Below, one piece after another: positions 32,265 to 40,143 of a stretch of DNA of 40,143 nucleotides (the first letter of the stretch is position 1; every line of letters starts with the position of its first letter). This DNA is from a bacterium. Its GTDB lineage: Bacteria > Actinomycetota > Acidimicrobiia > Acidimicrobiales > CATQHL01. The stretch is taken from assembly GCA_028824415.1 (NCBI GenBank), contig JAPPDX010000136.1, positions 1-40,143 on the forward strand, in the 5' to 3' direction. Under the pieces are notes generated by a model that saw only the letters and a list, made by a program, of their open reading frames with translations, had not been told where the DNA came from and did not search any database. Position numbers and translations under genes: made by a program.

Positions 32265-33857
32265 GTGCCCGAGTCCTCAGCGCCTCCTGTCGTCCGCGGT
32301 CCGGCCTTCGGTCCCGAGCCCTTGACGCCGACGCTGTTCCTGGATCGCAGTGCGCTCGTCTTCGGTGACCGGACGGCGCTGATCGACGGCGAGCGCAGCT
32401 TCACCTACCGGGAGTTCCAGGAGCGCTGCCTGCGGTTGGCGGGGGCGCTGGCCGAGGCCGGCGTCCGACCCGGCGACAGGGTCTCGACGCTGGTGCCGAA
32501 CACGCACGTGGCGCTCGAATCACATTTCGGTGTGGCCTGGGCCGGGGCCGCGCTGAACGCTCTGAACACGCGCCTGGCGCCCGGCGAGCTGACCTGGATC
32601 GTGAATCACGCCGGTTCGGAGGTTCTCGTCTGTGACCGCTCACTGGCCACCGTCGGCGAAGCGATCGCGGCGGGGGCCGAACACGCCGTTCGGCTGATCC
32701 ACTGCGGCGAAGCCGAGGACGACTACGAGCAGCGGCTCGCCGCGGCCGAACCCCTGCACCTGGACGTTTCCGACGAGTGGGGGATGCTGAGCCTCAACTA
32801 CACCTCCGGCACGACCGGACACCCCAAGGGCGTGATGTACTCCCACCGCGGCGCCTACCTGCAGGCGCTGGCCATGGTCGCCCAGGGGGACCTGGACGCC
32901 GCCAGCGTGTTCCTCTGGACCCTGCCGATGTTCCATTGCAACGGCTGGTGCTATCCCTGGGCGGTCACCGCGGCCGGCGGGATGCACGTGGCGCTGCGCC
33001 AGGTCGACGCCGAGACGGTCTGGTCGGCGATCCACCGGCAGGGCATCACCCACCTCAACGCCGCGCCCACGGTGCTGACCATGCTGGCCGCCCACCCCGG
33101 GGCCACCCCGGCCGTCTCGCCGGTGCACGTGGCCGTTGGCGGGGCCCCGCCGTCGCCCAGCCTGCTCGCCCGCCTCGCCGACCTGAACCTTCACGTGACC
33201 CACCTCTACGGGTTGACCGAGAGCTACGGCCCGGCGGTGATCTGCGACTGGCGCCCCGAGTGGAACGCCCTCGGCCCCGCCGAGCAGGCCCGGCGCAAGG
33301 CGCGCCAGGGTGTCGCCAACGTCGCCTGCTCGCCGCTGCGCGTCGTCGACGCCGGCGGCCGCGACGTTCCGCCCGACGGCACCACTCCCGGCGAGGTGGT
33401 GCTGCGGGGCAACGTTGTGATGCTCGGCTACTACCGGGATCCCGAGGCCACCGCCGCCGCAACCCTGCAGCGGCCCGACGGGGCCTGGTTCCGCACCGGC
33501 GACGTCGGCGTGGTGCACCCCGACGGCTACATGGAGGTGCGCGACCGGGCCAAGGATGTGATCATCAGCGGCGGGGAGAACATCACCTCCATCGAGGTGG
33601 AGCAGACCCTGGTCCGCCATCCCGGTGTGCTGGAGGCGGCGGTGGTGGGCGCGCCCGACGAGACCTGGGGCGAGGTGCCGGTGGCGTTCGTCGTGCCCCG
33701 CCCGGGGTCCTCAGTGACCGAGGAGGAGTTGATCGACTTCGTCCGCGGCGCCATCGCCCGCTTCAAGGCGCCCAAGCGGGTGATCTTCGGCGATCTCCCC
33801 AAGACCAGTACCGGCAAGATCCAGAAGTTCGTGTTGCGGGAGCGGCTGCGGGCCTAG
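32265..33857 (+). CDS. Acyl-CoA synthetase (AMP-forming, FadD-like)
   Basis: Activates a carboxylic or fatty acid through an acyl-AMP to its CoA thioester. About 530 residues with ATP/AMP motif YTSGTTGHPKGVMYSH, gate region WTLPMFHCNGWCYPW, YGLTESYGP, hinge RTGDVGVVHPDGYMEVRDR and the C-terminal catalytic lysine in TSTGKIQKF. The FHCNGWCYPW and GLTESYGP wording is typical of medium/long-chain FadD-like ligases. The frame is open to ATG 32235, but the GTG at 32265 fits the spacing rule described for this window. Stand-alone; its likely pathway is fatty acid or aromatic acid degradation. Confidence 0.93.
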   Translation: MPESSAPPVVRGPAFGPEPLTPTLFLDRSALVFGDRTALIDGERSFTYREFQERCLRLAGALAEAGVRPGDRVSTLVPNTHVALESHFGVAWAGAALNALNTRLAPGELTWIVNHAGSEVLVCDRSLATVGEAIAAGAEHAVRLIHCGEAEDDYEQRLAAAEPLHLDVSDEWGMLSLNYTSGTTGHPKGVMYSHRGAYLQALAMVAQGDLDAASVFLWTLPMFHCNGWCYPWAVTAAGGMHVALRQVDAETVWSAIHRQGITHLNAAPTVLTMLAAHPGATPAVSPVHVAVGGAPPSPSLLARLADLNLHVTHLYGLTESYGPAVICDWRPEWNALGPAEQARRKARQGVANVACSPLRVVDAGGRDVPPDGTTPGEVVLRGNVVMLGYYRDPEATAAATLQRPDGAWFRTGDVGVVHPDGYMEVRDRAKDVIISGGENITSIEVEQTLVRHPGVLEAAVVGAPDETWGEVPVAFVVPRPGSSVTEEELIDFVRGAIARFKAPKRVIFGDLPKTSTGKIQKFVLRERLRA

Positions 33858-33906
33858 GGGCGAGCGAACTCCCGGCGTCTGCGGATCGGCACCCGGAGAG
33901 CCGTCT

Positions 33907-34917
33907 TCATCGGATCTCCTCGATGTCCACGGGCCGGCGCTCGCGTACCGAGCGCCAGGCGGCGAGGGCCAGAACAAGCGAGGCACGGCCTTCGGCGAGC
34001 GTGCAGGGCGATGGAGCACCGTTGGCCATGGCCACGAACTCCGACCACCCGGCCAGGTACGCCGCTCGGTAGCGCTCCACGAAGAAGTACGGAAGGCCGG
34101 GTCCGATGGCGCCGCCGGGGCCGCGGCTGTGGGCGGTGGCCACGGGGGGATTGTCCGAGGCGACCATGCCGGCCGAGCCGAACACCTCCACGCGCTGGTC
34201 GTAGCCGTACACGGCCCGGCGGCTGTTGTCGATCGTGCTGATGGCGCCGTTGGTGTGGCGGAGCACCACCACGGCGGTGTCGAGGTCGCCGATCGTCCCG
34301 ATCGCCTCGTCGATGTGCACCCCACCGGTGGCGTACACCTCGGTCACCTCGAGCCCGGAGACGAACCGGACCATGTCGAAGTCGTGGATGGTCATGTTGC
34401 AGAACAGACCGCCCGACACCTCCAGGGGCTGGATGTTCGGAGGAGGTTCGGGGTCACGGCTGGTGATCCGCATGAGGTGAACCTCACCGATGGCGCCGCC
34501 GGCCACCTGGTCGCGCACATAGCGGTGGCTGGCATCGAAGCGACGGTTGAATCCCACCTGCACGGCGACACCGGCGGCCTGCGCCGCGGCGATGGCACGG
34601 TCCAATTCGGCGAGGCTCAACGACGGCGGCTTCTCCACGAAGGCCGGCTTGCCGGCTGCCGCAGCGGCCACCAGCAGGTCCGCATGGGTGTCGGATGAGG
34701 TGCAGATCGCGACGGCATCGATGTCGTCGGCCTCGATGAGTGCCGGTGCGCTGGCGGTGCATCGCACGCCGTGCTCGCCGCCGACCGCGGCCGCGGCCCC
34801 CTCGACGACGTCGTAGACGGCCCCCAGTTCGGCGCCCGGGACATGGCGAGCCAGCAGCCCGGCGTGCATCCGTCCGATGCGACCGCATCCCAGCAGGCCG
34901 ACGCGCACGGTGCTCAC
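33907..34917 (-). CDS. Gfo/Idh/MocA family oxidoreductase
   Basis: NAD(P)-dependent sugar/polyol dehydrogenase, 336 residues. Rossmann motif VGLLGCGRIGRMHAGLL at residues 5-21, VEKPPSLSLAEL (the conserved EKP), VGFNRRFDASHRYVRDQV, and the catalytic DFDM context NMTIHDFDMVRFVSG. The overall pattern is close to inositol 2-dehydrogenases, but the substrate is not certain. GTG 34917 follows the upstream gene's stop by 14 bases with a GAGG ribosome site. The larger open frame extending upstream is a shadow of the hydroxyacid dehydrogenase. Confidence 0.92.
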   Translation of the reverse strand: MSTVRVGLLGCGRIGRMHAGLLARHVPGAELGAVYDVVEGAAAAVGGEHGVRCTASAPALIEADDIDAVAICTSSDTHADLLVAAAAAGKPAFVEKPPSLSLAELDRAIAAAQAAGVAVQVGFNRRFDASHRYVRDQVAGGAIGEVHLMRITSRDPEPPPNIQPLEVSGGLFCNMTIHDFDMVRFVSGLEVTEVYATGGVHIDEAIGTIGDLDTAVVVLRHTNGAISTIDNSRRAVYGYDQRVEVFGSAGMVASDNPPVATAHSRGPGGAIGPGLPYFFVERYRAAYLAGWSEFVAMANGAPSPCTLAEGRASLVLALAAWRSVRERRPVDIEEIR

Positions 34918-34931
34918 CGGTCGTCCGGACC

Positions 34932-35894
34932 TCACGGTGCCGCCCCGCCGGCGGTCCGCAGACGCCTGTCGGTTGCGGGATCGGCGGCGGCGGCGTCCAG
35001 CAGGTGCTCGGGCGTACCGCCGCGCAGCCAGACCAGTGCTTGGGCCAGCGCCTGGGTCAAGAGCCGCTCTGTGCCGGCGGTGGTCCCCGAGGCCACATGC
35101 GGTGTGACCACAACGTCGTCGCGGTGCAGGAGCGGGTGGTCGGCGGGCAGCGGCTCGGGATCGGTCACGTCCAGTCCCGCCCCGGCCACGTGGCCGGACT
35201 CGAGGGCTGCGAGAAGGGCGTCGTTGTCCAAGAGGGCGCCACGGGCGCAATTGATGATCAGCACGCCGGGGCGCATCGCCGCAAGCGAGGTGGCGTTGAC
35301 GAGGTGGCGGGTGTCGGGCGTGGCGGGGGCGTGCAGGGACACGACATCGGCGGAGGACCAGATCTCTCCGAGGTCGACCAGCCTGCCCACGGGTGCGGCA
35401 TCGAGGTGGGGGTCATGCGCCAGCACCTGCATGCCCAGCGCCTCGGCGTAGCCGCCCAGGCGTCTTCCGATGCGCCCGCAGCCGATGAGGCCGAGTGTGC
35501 GGCCGTCGAGTTCGAGACCGCCGACGGTTGCGGGCGTCCCGACGAGCCCGTCTCCCTGGCGGAGTCGGCGCTCGGCGGACTTGAGACGCTTGCTGACAGC
35601 CAGCAGCAACGCCAAGGCATGCTCGGCCGTCGAGGTCGTGGGTGCGTCGGGAGCGTTGCAGGCGGCGACGCCGTGGGCCGCACAGGCTGCAACGTCCACG
35701 TTGTCGAACCCGATGCCACGCCGCACCACGACCTTCAGTTCGGGCAGCCGCCGGCAGGCAGCGCCGTCCCACCGAGTCGTCGACCCCACGATTGCGGCCT
35801 CCGCGCTTGCCGGGCTGTCGACGAGATCCACGCCGGTGGGCAGCTCCACCTCCGGCGCCGTCCCCTCGATCCAGACCCGGTACCTCTGGCCCAT
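34932..35894 (-). CDS. D-2-hydroxyacid dehydrogenase (NAD-dependent)
   Basis: Interconverts a D-2-hydroxyacid and 2-ketoacid, or a phosphoglycerate-like substrate. 320 residues: N-terminal substrate domain with VVRRGIGFDNVDVAACAAHG, NAD fold GLIGCGRIGRRLGGYAEALG, catalytic Arg in NCARGALLDNDAL, Glu in DVTDPEPLPADHPLL and His in TPHVASGT. ATG 35894 lies five bases after the stop of the lipoprotein gene, with a weak AAGG site. Forms a three-gene minus-strand run with that gene and the Gfo/Idh/MocA oxidoreductase, suggesting joint use in oxidation of a sugar acid or polyol. Confidence 0.92.
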   Translation of the reverse strand: MGQRYRVWIEGTAPEVELPTGVDLVDSPASAEAAIVGSTTRWDGAACRRLPELKVVVRRGIGFDNVDVAACAAHGVAACNAPDAPTTSTAEHALALLLAVSKRLKSAERRLRQGDGLVGTPATVGGLELDGRTLGLIGCGRIGRRLGGYAEALGMQVLAHDPHLDAAPVGRLVDLGEIWSSADVVSLHAPATPDTRHLVNATSLAAMRPGVLIINCARGALLDNDALLAALESGHVAGAGLDVTDPEPLPADHPLLHRDDVVVTPHVASGTTAGTERLLTQALAQALVWLRGGTPEHLLDAAAADPATDRRLRTAGGAAP

Positions 35895-35899
35895 TCGCC

Positions 35900-36544
35900 T
35901 TATGGTGGCAGGGCCGGGACGAGCCCGCTGACGGTGGCGATTCCGAGCGAATCGGAATAGCAGAGACTCCAGGCGTCCGAGGCGCCCGCGTCGGGAGACA
36001 GCGGGGTGGCCAGCGCGCACAGGGCGAACACCACCCTGGTGCCCGTCGCCGGATAGCCCGGCCAGTCCAACTCGCCGCCGATCCGCGGCAGCGACCGCAC
36101 GCCCGGCGGCAGCGGTCCCCCGAAGAGCCCGGCGCTGGAGGGACCGAGGCCGGCGACGGCCCACAGGACAGGCGGTTCCTGCGGATCGAAGGCACTGACG
36201 AGCACCACCAACTCGGTCGTCAGGGGCGGGATGTTCCACCACACCAGCGTCGGCGGCTCGCCTGTCTCGGCCAGCCCCGGGGGGAACTCGCCTCCCGGTG
36301 CGAAGTCGGTGCCCTCGATGAGCATCCCGCCGGGCCCCTGGCTCTGGTTGACGGGCACGAAGCGCGCCTGGGAGGCGACGAATCCGGGCGGGGCGCGCAA
36401 CTCGCGCCCGGACGAGCCGCACCCGAGGGCGACCAGCGCGGTCACTGTCAGGGCGACCAGGGTGGAACCGGCAGCCCGACGACTCCGCGTGTGCCCGTGG
36501 CGGCGGCTGCCGCGCAGGACCGGTCGCGATCGACGATGTCGCAC
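35900..36544 (-). CDS. PEBP-like (YbhB/YbcL) lipoprotein
   Basis: A 214-residue exported protein. The N-terminus has arginine-rich residues then a hydrophobic stretch STLVALTVTALVALGC, a lipobox ending in Cys. The mature part resembles the phosphatidylethanolamine-binding/Raf-kinase-inhibitor-like fold (PPTLVWWNIPP; ELVVLVSAFDPQEPPVLWAVAGL; LFGGPLPPGVRSLPRIGG; YPATGTRVVFALCAL). The match is moderate; canonical DPD and GxHR motifs are blurred, so ligand binding may differ. GTG 36544 follows TACGCT by six bases. The longer frame upstream would run into the divergent transporter gene. Confidence 0.75.
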   Translation of the reverse strand: MRHRRSRPVLRGSRRHGHTRSRRAAGSTLVALTVTALVALGCGSSGRELRAPPGFVASQARFVPVNQSQGPGGMLIEGTDFAPGGEFPPGLAETGEPPTLVWWNIPPLTTELVVLVSAFDPQEPPVLWAVAGLGPSSAGLFGGPLPPGVRSLPRIGGELDWPGYPATGTRVVFALCALATPLSPDAGASDAWSLCYSDSLGIATVSGLVPALPP

Positions 36545-36550
36545 GACGCC

Positions 36551-36556
36551 AGCGTA
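36551..36556 (-). promoter_or_regulatory. Putative leaderless -10 (TACGCT) for the PEBP-like lipoprotein operon
   Basis: TACGCT, six bases (GGCGTC), then GTG 36544 on the minus strand; identical to the arrangement at the HhH-GPD gene. Confidence 0.5.
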
Positions 36557-36657
36557 GGAAGTGCACCTGCCACCTCGGAGGATTCCAGTCGCAAATGCCG
36601 ATGACTTGCTGCACCCTGGGGGAGACTTGGTCACTACTCGGCCCCGGGGAGCGTGGC

Positions 36658-37917
36658 ATGGCCCGAACCTTCCCGCTGCTGCGGAGCCTTGGTCTGCGGC
36701 ACACACCAGATCGGGGACGCGGCGCGCCTGAGGGGAGGCACTGGACCGGCGCGCAGAGTCTGGTGGCGCTGGGGATGCTGGCGGTGGTGAGCGTGGTGGT
36801 GGGGATCCTGCTCGGAGCCAGCGCGGACCGCCTGGAGAAGCTTGGGGGGCTGCTCCTGATGGTGCCGGCCGCGATCGCCCTGCAGGGCAAGATCTTCGGG
36901 GCCTTGGGATCCCGCCTGGGTACGGCGATCCACGCGGGCACGTTCCGCCTGAGCCTGCGCCCCGCCACCGTCGTCGGCGAGAACGTCCTCGCCGGCCTGG
37001 CGCTGAGCATCGTGACCTCGGCGATCCTGGCGATGCTGGCGAAGGCGACGGCGGAACTCTTCAACATCGCCGAGTCCATGAGCCTCGGGGCCTTCGTGGT
37101 GATCAGCGTTCTGGGTGGCGTGATCTCGTCGCTGTTCGTGGTGGTCGTGGCGGTCGGCATGGCGGCAGGGTCGGTGCGCTTCGGCTGGGATCCCGACAAC
37201 GTGACCGCCCCTCTCGTCACCGCCGCGGCAGACGTCATCACGCTGCCCGTCCTGCTGCTCGTGGTGCCGCTCGCCGAGTCCGCCTCGGTCACCGGGGCGG
37301 TGGCGGTCGTCTGCGGCGCGGCGGCCGCGGTGGCCGCGGCCAGCGCCTGGCGTCTCGGACGGCCGTCGCTGCGTGCCATCCTGCGGGAGTCATTCGGCGT
37401 TCTGGTGGTCGCCCTCCTCTTCGACCTGGCCGCGGGTGTCATCATCGAGCAGCAGGAGGCGTTCCTCGGTCGCCTGCCGAGCCTGCTCGTTCTGCTGCCG
37501 GGCTATCTGGCGGTGGGCGGTGCCCTCGGGGGGATCCTCTCCAGCCGCCTGGCGTCCAAGTTGCACCTCGGTCTCATCGAACCGGCGGCGCTGCCCGGCC
37601 GCGACGCGCGCCGCGAGGTGCGCAACACCTTCCTTCTGGGTCTGCCCGTGCTGGCGGGCACCGCTGCGCTGGCGTATGGCGCCGCCCGGATCGCTGATCT
37701 GGCAGGCCCCGACGCCGGCGGCCTGATCGGCGCGGCGCTGCTGGGGGGCGTCGTCGCGGTGGCGGCAGCCTCGTTCGTGGCCTACTACGGCACGATCCTC
37801 GCCGAGCGCGTGGGGCTCGATCCCGACACCTACGGCATTCCCCTGGTGAGTTCGGCGATGGACCTGGTCGGCGCGCTCACCCTTGTGGCGGCGCTGGCAG
37901 TCCTGGGGATCCTGTGA
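36658..37917 (+). CDS. MgtE/SLC41-like divalent cation transporter
   Basis: A 419-residue polytopic protein with two repeats of an MgtE-type membrane domain and no cytoplasmic CBS domains, as in SLC41-like prokaryotic carriers. First repeat: LLLMVPAAIALQGKIFGALGSRLGTAIH and WDPDNVTAPLVTAAADVITLPVLLL. Second repeat: LLVLLPGYLAVGGALGGILSSRLASKLH and LDPDTYGIPLVSSAMDLVGAL. The paired DPD-x-PL-DxxG-like signatures line the putative cation path. ATG 36658 is preceded by GGGGAG. Its stop overlaps a possible start of the next gene, a PhoU/TrkA_C protein, which probably gates or regulates it. Confidence 0.88.
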   Translation: MARTFPLLRSLGLRHTPDRGRGAPEGRHWTGAQSLVALGMLAVVSVVVGILLGASADRLEKLGGLLLMVPAAIALQGKIFGALGSRLGTAIHAGTFRLSLRPATVVGENVLAGLALSIVTSAILAMLAKATAELFNIAESMSLGAFVVISVLGGVISSLFVVVVAVGMAAGSVRFGWDPDNVTAPLVTAAADVITLPVLLLVVPLAESASVTGAVAVVCGAAAAVAAASAWRLGRPSLRAILRESFGVLVVALLFDLAAGVIIEQQEAFLGRLPSLLVLLPGYLAVGGALGGILSSRLASKLHLGLIEPAALPGRDARREVRNTFLLGLPVLAGTAALAYGAARIADLAGPDAGGLIGAALLGGVVAVAAASFVAYYGTILAERVGLDPDTYGIPLVSSAMDLVGALTLVAALAVLGIL

Positions 37918-37994
37918 TGGTCTCGCCCCGGAGATCCGCCACGTCGTTGATGAGGCCGCCCCGGCGGCGCCGCGATAGCCTCACGGAGACACCG

Positions 37995-39239
37995 ATGGAC
38001 GATCGCCCCCGGAATCTGCGCTCGATGCTCGCCGAGGCCAAAGACCTCAGCGAGTTGATGGTCGACTTGGCGTACGCCTCGGTCTACTTCGGCGACCCGG
38101 AGTTGGCCACCGAGGTGCGCGACCTCGAGGAGCGGATGAGCGATCTGGTGCACGACATGCGTGCCGTGTGCGTCAAGGCGGCCCGCCGCCCCCGCGACGC
38201 CGAGGGCATGTCGTCGGTGCTGCAGGTGGTCAGCGCCATCGAGCGCATCGCCAACGACGCGGTCGACATCGCCCGGGTGGTCACGCACCGCCTGGGGATC
38301 CCTGCCGAGCTGGTGGTGGCGCTGTCGGACGCAGAGGAGATCTCGCACCGGGTTCAGGTCGGCGACGGCTCCGAGGCGGCGCACTGCCCTGTCGCCGCTC
38401 TTGAACTGCCCGTCGCCACGGGCATGCGCATCATGGCCATACGCCGGGGTCGGGAATGGATCACCGATGTGGACGGCGACACGATGCTGCTGCCCGGCGA
38501 TGCGCTGTTCATGCGCGGCTCGCCGGACGGCATCGGCCGCCTGCGGGAACTCGCCGGCGCTGAGGCGTGGGTCCCACCGGCGCCGCCGGAGGATCCCTGG
38601 ATCACCGATCTGGACCGGGCCATGGATGTCCTCGTGGAGATGAAGAACCTCTCGGAGGTGGCCGTGGATCTGGCGTACTCCACGCTGGTGCTCGGCGATC
38701 CCGGGCTGGCGGCGCAGGTGCGGCACCTCGAGGGCCGCCTCGACGACATGAACGACCGGCTGGAGTTGTGGGTGCTGCGCGCCGCCGCCGACTCCACCGA
38801 CCCCGGTCCGCTGCGCGGGTTGCTGCACATCTCCAACGCCGCGGAGGACCTCGGCGATCAGGCCAACCAGATGGTGTGGCTCGTCGAGAAGGGCGAGGAC
38901 GTGCACCCCATCCTGGAGATCGCCCTCGGCGACTCCGACGAGGTGGTCGTCAACTACCCGGTGGCGAAGGATTCCCCTGTCGACGGCCTCTCCCTGGCCG
39001 AGCTGGGTCTGAATATCGAGCCCGGCTTCACCGTGCTGACACTCGTCCGGGGCCGCAGGTACGTGTACCGGCCGCGCGGCCGCACGGTCCTGCAGGCGGG
39101 CGACGAGGTCATCGCCTCGGGACCCGACGAGGGGTGTGAGGCGCTCGCCGCGCTGCTGGGGTGGGAACTGGAGCGCGACGACGAGGCCGGGACGGACCGG
39201 TTGCTTCCCCGGGCGGGAGCGCTCGGGGTACTGGCCTGA
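37995..39239 (+). CDS. Tandem PhoU-TrkA_C (RCK_C) regulatory protein
   Basis: A 414-residue cytoplasmic protein made of two copies of the same module. Each has a PhoU-like helical half (LAEAKDLSELMVDLAYASVYFGDPEL near the start; MDVLVEMKNLSEVAVDLAYSTLVLGDPGL in the second) and a TrkA_C/RCK_C beta domain (MRIMAIRRGREWITDVDGD...LLPGD; FTVLTLVRGRRYVYRPRGRT...LQAGDEVIASG). RCK_C domains bind small ligands and control cation transport. Genes of this kind often sit next to SLC41/MgtE-like carriers, as here. GTG 37914/ATG 37917, overlapping the transporter stop, are in frame, but GGAG before ATG 37995 and the domain boundary favour 37995. Confidence 0.85.
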   Translation: MDDRPRNLRSMLAEAKDLSELMVDLAYASVYFGDPELATEVRDLEERMSDLVHDMRAVCVKAARRPRDAEGMSSVLQVVSAIERIANDAVDIARVVTHRLGIPAELVVALSDAEEISHRVQVGDGSEAAHCPVAALELPVATGMRIMAIRRGREWITDVDGDTMLLPGDALFMRGSPDGIGRLRELAGAEAWVPPAPPEDPWITDLDRAMDVLVEMKNLSEVAVDLAYSTLVLGDPGLAAQVRHLEGRLDDMNDRLELWVLRAAADSTDPGPLRGLLHISNAAEDLGDQANQMVWLVEKGEDVHPILEIALGDSDEVVVNYPVAKDSPVDGLSLAELGLNIEPGFTVLTLVRGRRYVYRPRGRTVLQAGDEVIASGPDEGCEALAALLGWELERDDEAGTDRLLPRAGALGVLA

Positions 39240-39258
39240 GCCACCCGGCGGGCGGACC

Positions 39259-40143
39259 ATGACGGATCCGGCGGAGGTGGGCGCGCCCGCGGGCGGCGAC
39301 GAGCCCCTGCGCCTGCTCACCGTGCACGCGCACCCCGACGATGAGTCGTCCAAAGGGGCGGCCACGGTGGCTCGCTATGTCGACGAGGGCGTGCATGCGG
39401 TTCTGGTCTGCTGCACCGGCGGCGAGGAGGGCGACATTCTCAACCCCGCCGCAGATGGGCCCGGAGTGCGTGAGCGGCTCGCCGAGGTGCGGCGCGCCGA
39501 ACTCGACCGGGCGGCGGCGATCATCGGCTACCACCAGGTGGTGTGGCTGGGCTACCGGGACTCGGGATACCCCGAGGCGCCCGACGCCACCGGCGGGCCG
39601 TCCGAGCCGACCGAACTCCCGCCGGAATCCTTCGGCGGCGCCCCGCTTGGCGAAGCGACTGAGCGCCTCGTCAGGATCCTGCGCGCCGAGCGCCCCCACG
39701 TGCTGGTGATCTATCCCGACGACCAACTGGGCTACCGCCATCCCGATCATCTGCGTGTGCACGATGTGGGCCTCGCCGCCTTTGAGGCGGCCGGCGACCC
39801 GCAGTCGTTCCCCGCGGCGGGACCGCCGTGGCGGCCGCCGAAGCTCTACTACTCGCTCTGGTCGAAGGCCCGCATGCTGGCCATTCACGAGGCCTTCGGC
39901 CAGGTGGGCCTGCAGTCGCCCTACGAGCGGTGGTGGTTCGAGCGTGACTGGCAGGACCATCGCATCACCACCCGGATCGAGGTGGCGAAGTGGTACGACA
40001 GGCGCTGTGACGCCCTGTTGGCCCACGCCACCCAGGTGGATCCCACCTCGCCGTTCTGGTTCGGACTGCCCCGGGAGGTTGCCGCTCAGGCCTACCCGTG
40101 GGAGGACTACATCCTGGCGCGCTCCGACGTGGCGACCGAACTG
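39259..40143 (+). CDS. mca: Mycothiol S-conjugate amidase, nearly complete
   Basis: Zinc-dependent LmbE/PIG-L-family amidase that cleaves mycothiol S-conjugates during detoxification in actinobacteria. 295 residues are in the window, and the frame runs off the right edge with only a few residues probably missing. Metal motif AHPDDESSKG (His and Asp ligands), CCTGGEEGD, VWLGYRDSGYP, HPDHLRVHD (third ligand) and KLYYSLWSKARM match Mca rather than the shorter MshB. It starts 19 bases after the PhoU/TrkA_C stop, with weak ribosome-binding signal, and may be read from the same message. Confidence 0.93.
   Translation, partial: MTDPAEVGAPAGGDEPLRLLTVHAHPDDESSKGAATVARYVDEGVHAVLVCCTGGEEGDILNPAADGPGVRERLAEVRRAELDRAAAIIGYHQVVWLGYRDSGYPEAPDATGGPSEPTELPPESFGGAPLGEATERLVRILRAERPHVLVIYPDDQLGYRHPDHLRVHDVGLAAFEAAGDPQSFPAAGPPWRPPKLYYSLWSKARMLAIHEAFGQVGLQSPYERWWFERDWQDHRITTRIEVAKWYDRRCDALLAHATQVDPTSPFWFGLPREVAAQAYPWEDYILARSDVATEL

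Noticed and set aside
34932-37445. 837-residue minus-strand frame including the hydroxyacid dehydrogenase
   Set aside because: Only 34932-35894 has family homology; the upstream part is antisense or out of frame to the lipoprotein and transporter genes.

Overview
The window is high-GC DNA, with genes on both strands and short intergenic gaps (none above about 300 bases). It looks like a chromosomal segment of an actinobacterium. Supporting genes are a mycothiol S-conjugate amidase at the right edge, a homodimeric AceE-type pyruvate dehydrogenase, a SUF iron-sulfur locus with an embedded Rieske protein and SufU, and several apparently leaderless starts. A placement near Acidimicrobiia is an inference from overall gene content and is not proven here. 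No rRNA, tRNA, CRISPR array, integrase or complete insertion sequence was seen.

Layout. 1-1658: biotin carboxylase (cut by the edge), divergent from a biotin protein ligase. 1824-3920: a membrane protein, a flavin-reductase-fold protein and a gamma-carbonic-anhydrase-like protein with an altered zinc site. 4023-8341: sufB, a small Cys4 protein, sufD, a Rieske protein and a divergent sufC. 8342-14702: a GntR/LacI-hybrid regulator with an elaborate operator-like upstream region, a pterin dehydratase, and a convergent operon of nucleoside hydrolase, two CUT1-type permeases and a substrate-binding lipoprotein on a long alanine-rich stalk. 14843-17299: sufU, sufS and a second, canonical sufC on the minus strand. 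The SUF genes are therefore split into two convergent blocks with two SufC paralogues, around an inserted uptake locus.

17507-28565: metallo-hydrolase, RDD membrane protein, acyl-CoA dehydrogenase, class III aminotransferase, a serine-less alpha/beta hydrolase, and a family of RDD/DUF4190 membrane proteins. The hydrolase plus RDD-DUF4190 pair appears to have been duplicated in tandem, leaving a hydrolase fragment at 24382-24468. An HhH-GPD protein, an RDD protein carrying an AT-rich patch and an MFS exporter follow. 28615-33857: AceE, RNase HI, a hairpin-rich intergenic stretch with a second gene fragment, and an acyl-CoA synthetase. 33907-40143: a minus-strand PEBP-like lipoprotein / hydroxyacid dehydrogenase / Gfo-Idh-MocA run, an MgtE/SLC41-like transporter followed by a duplicated PhoU-TrkA_C regulator, and the mycothiol amidase.

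The points most worth follow-up are the regulator's operator array with a 10-base word shared with the transporter promoter, the split SUF locus with its Cys4 protein, the decayed tandem duplication, and a recurring -10 hexamer exactly six bases ahead of start codons.
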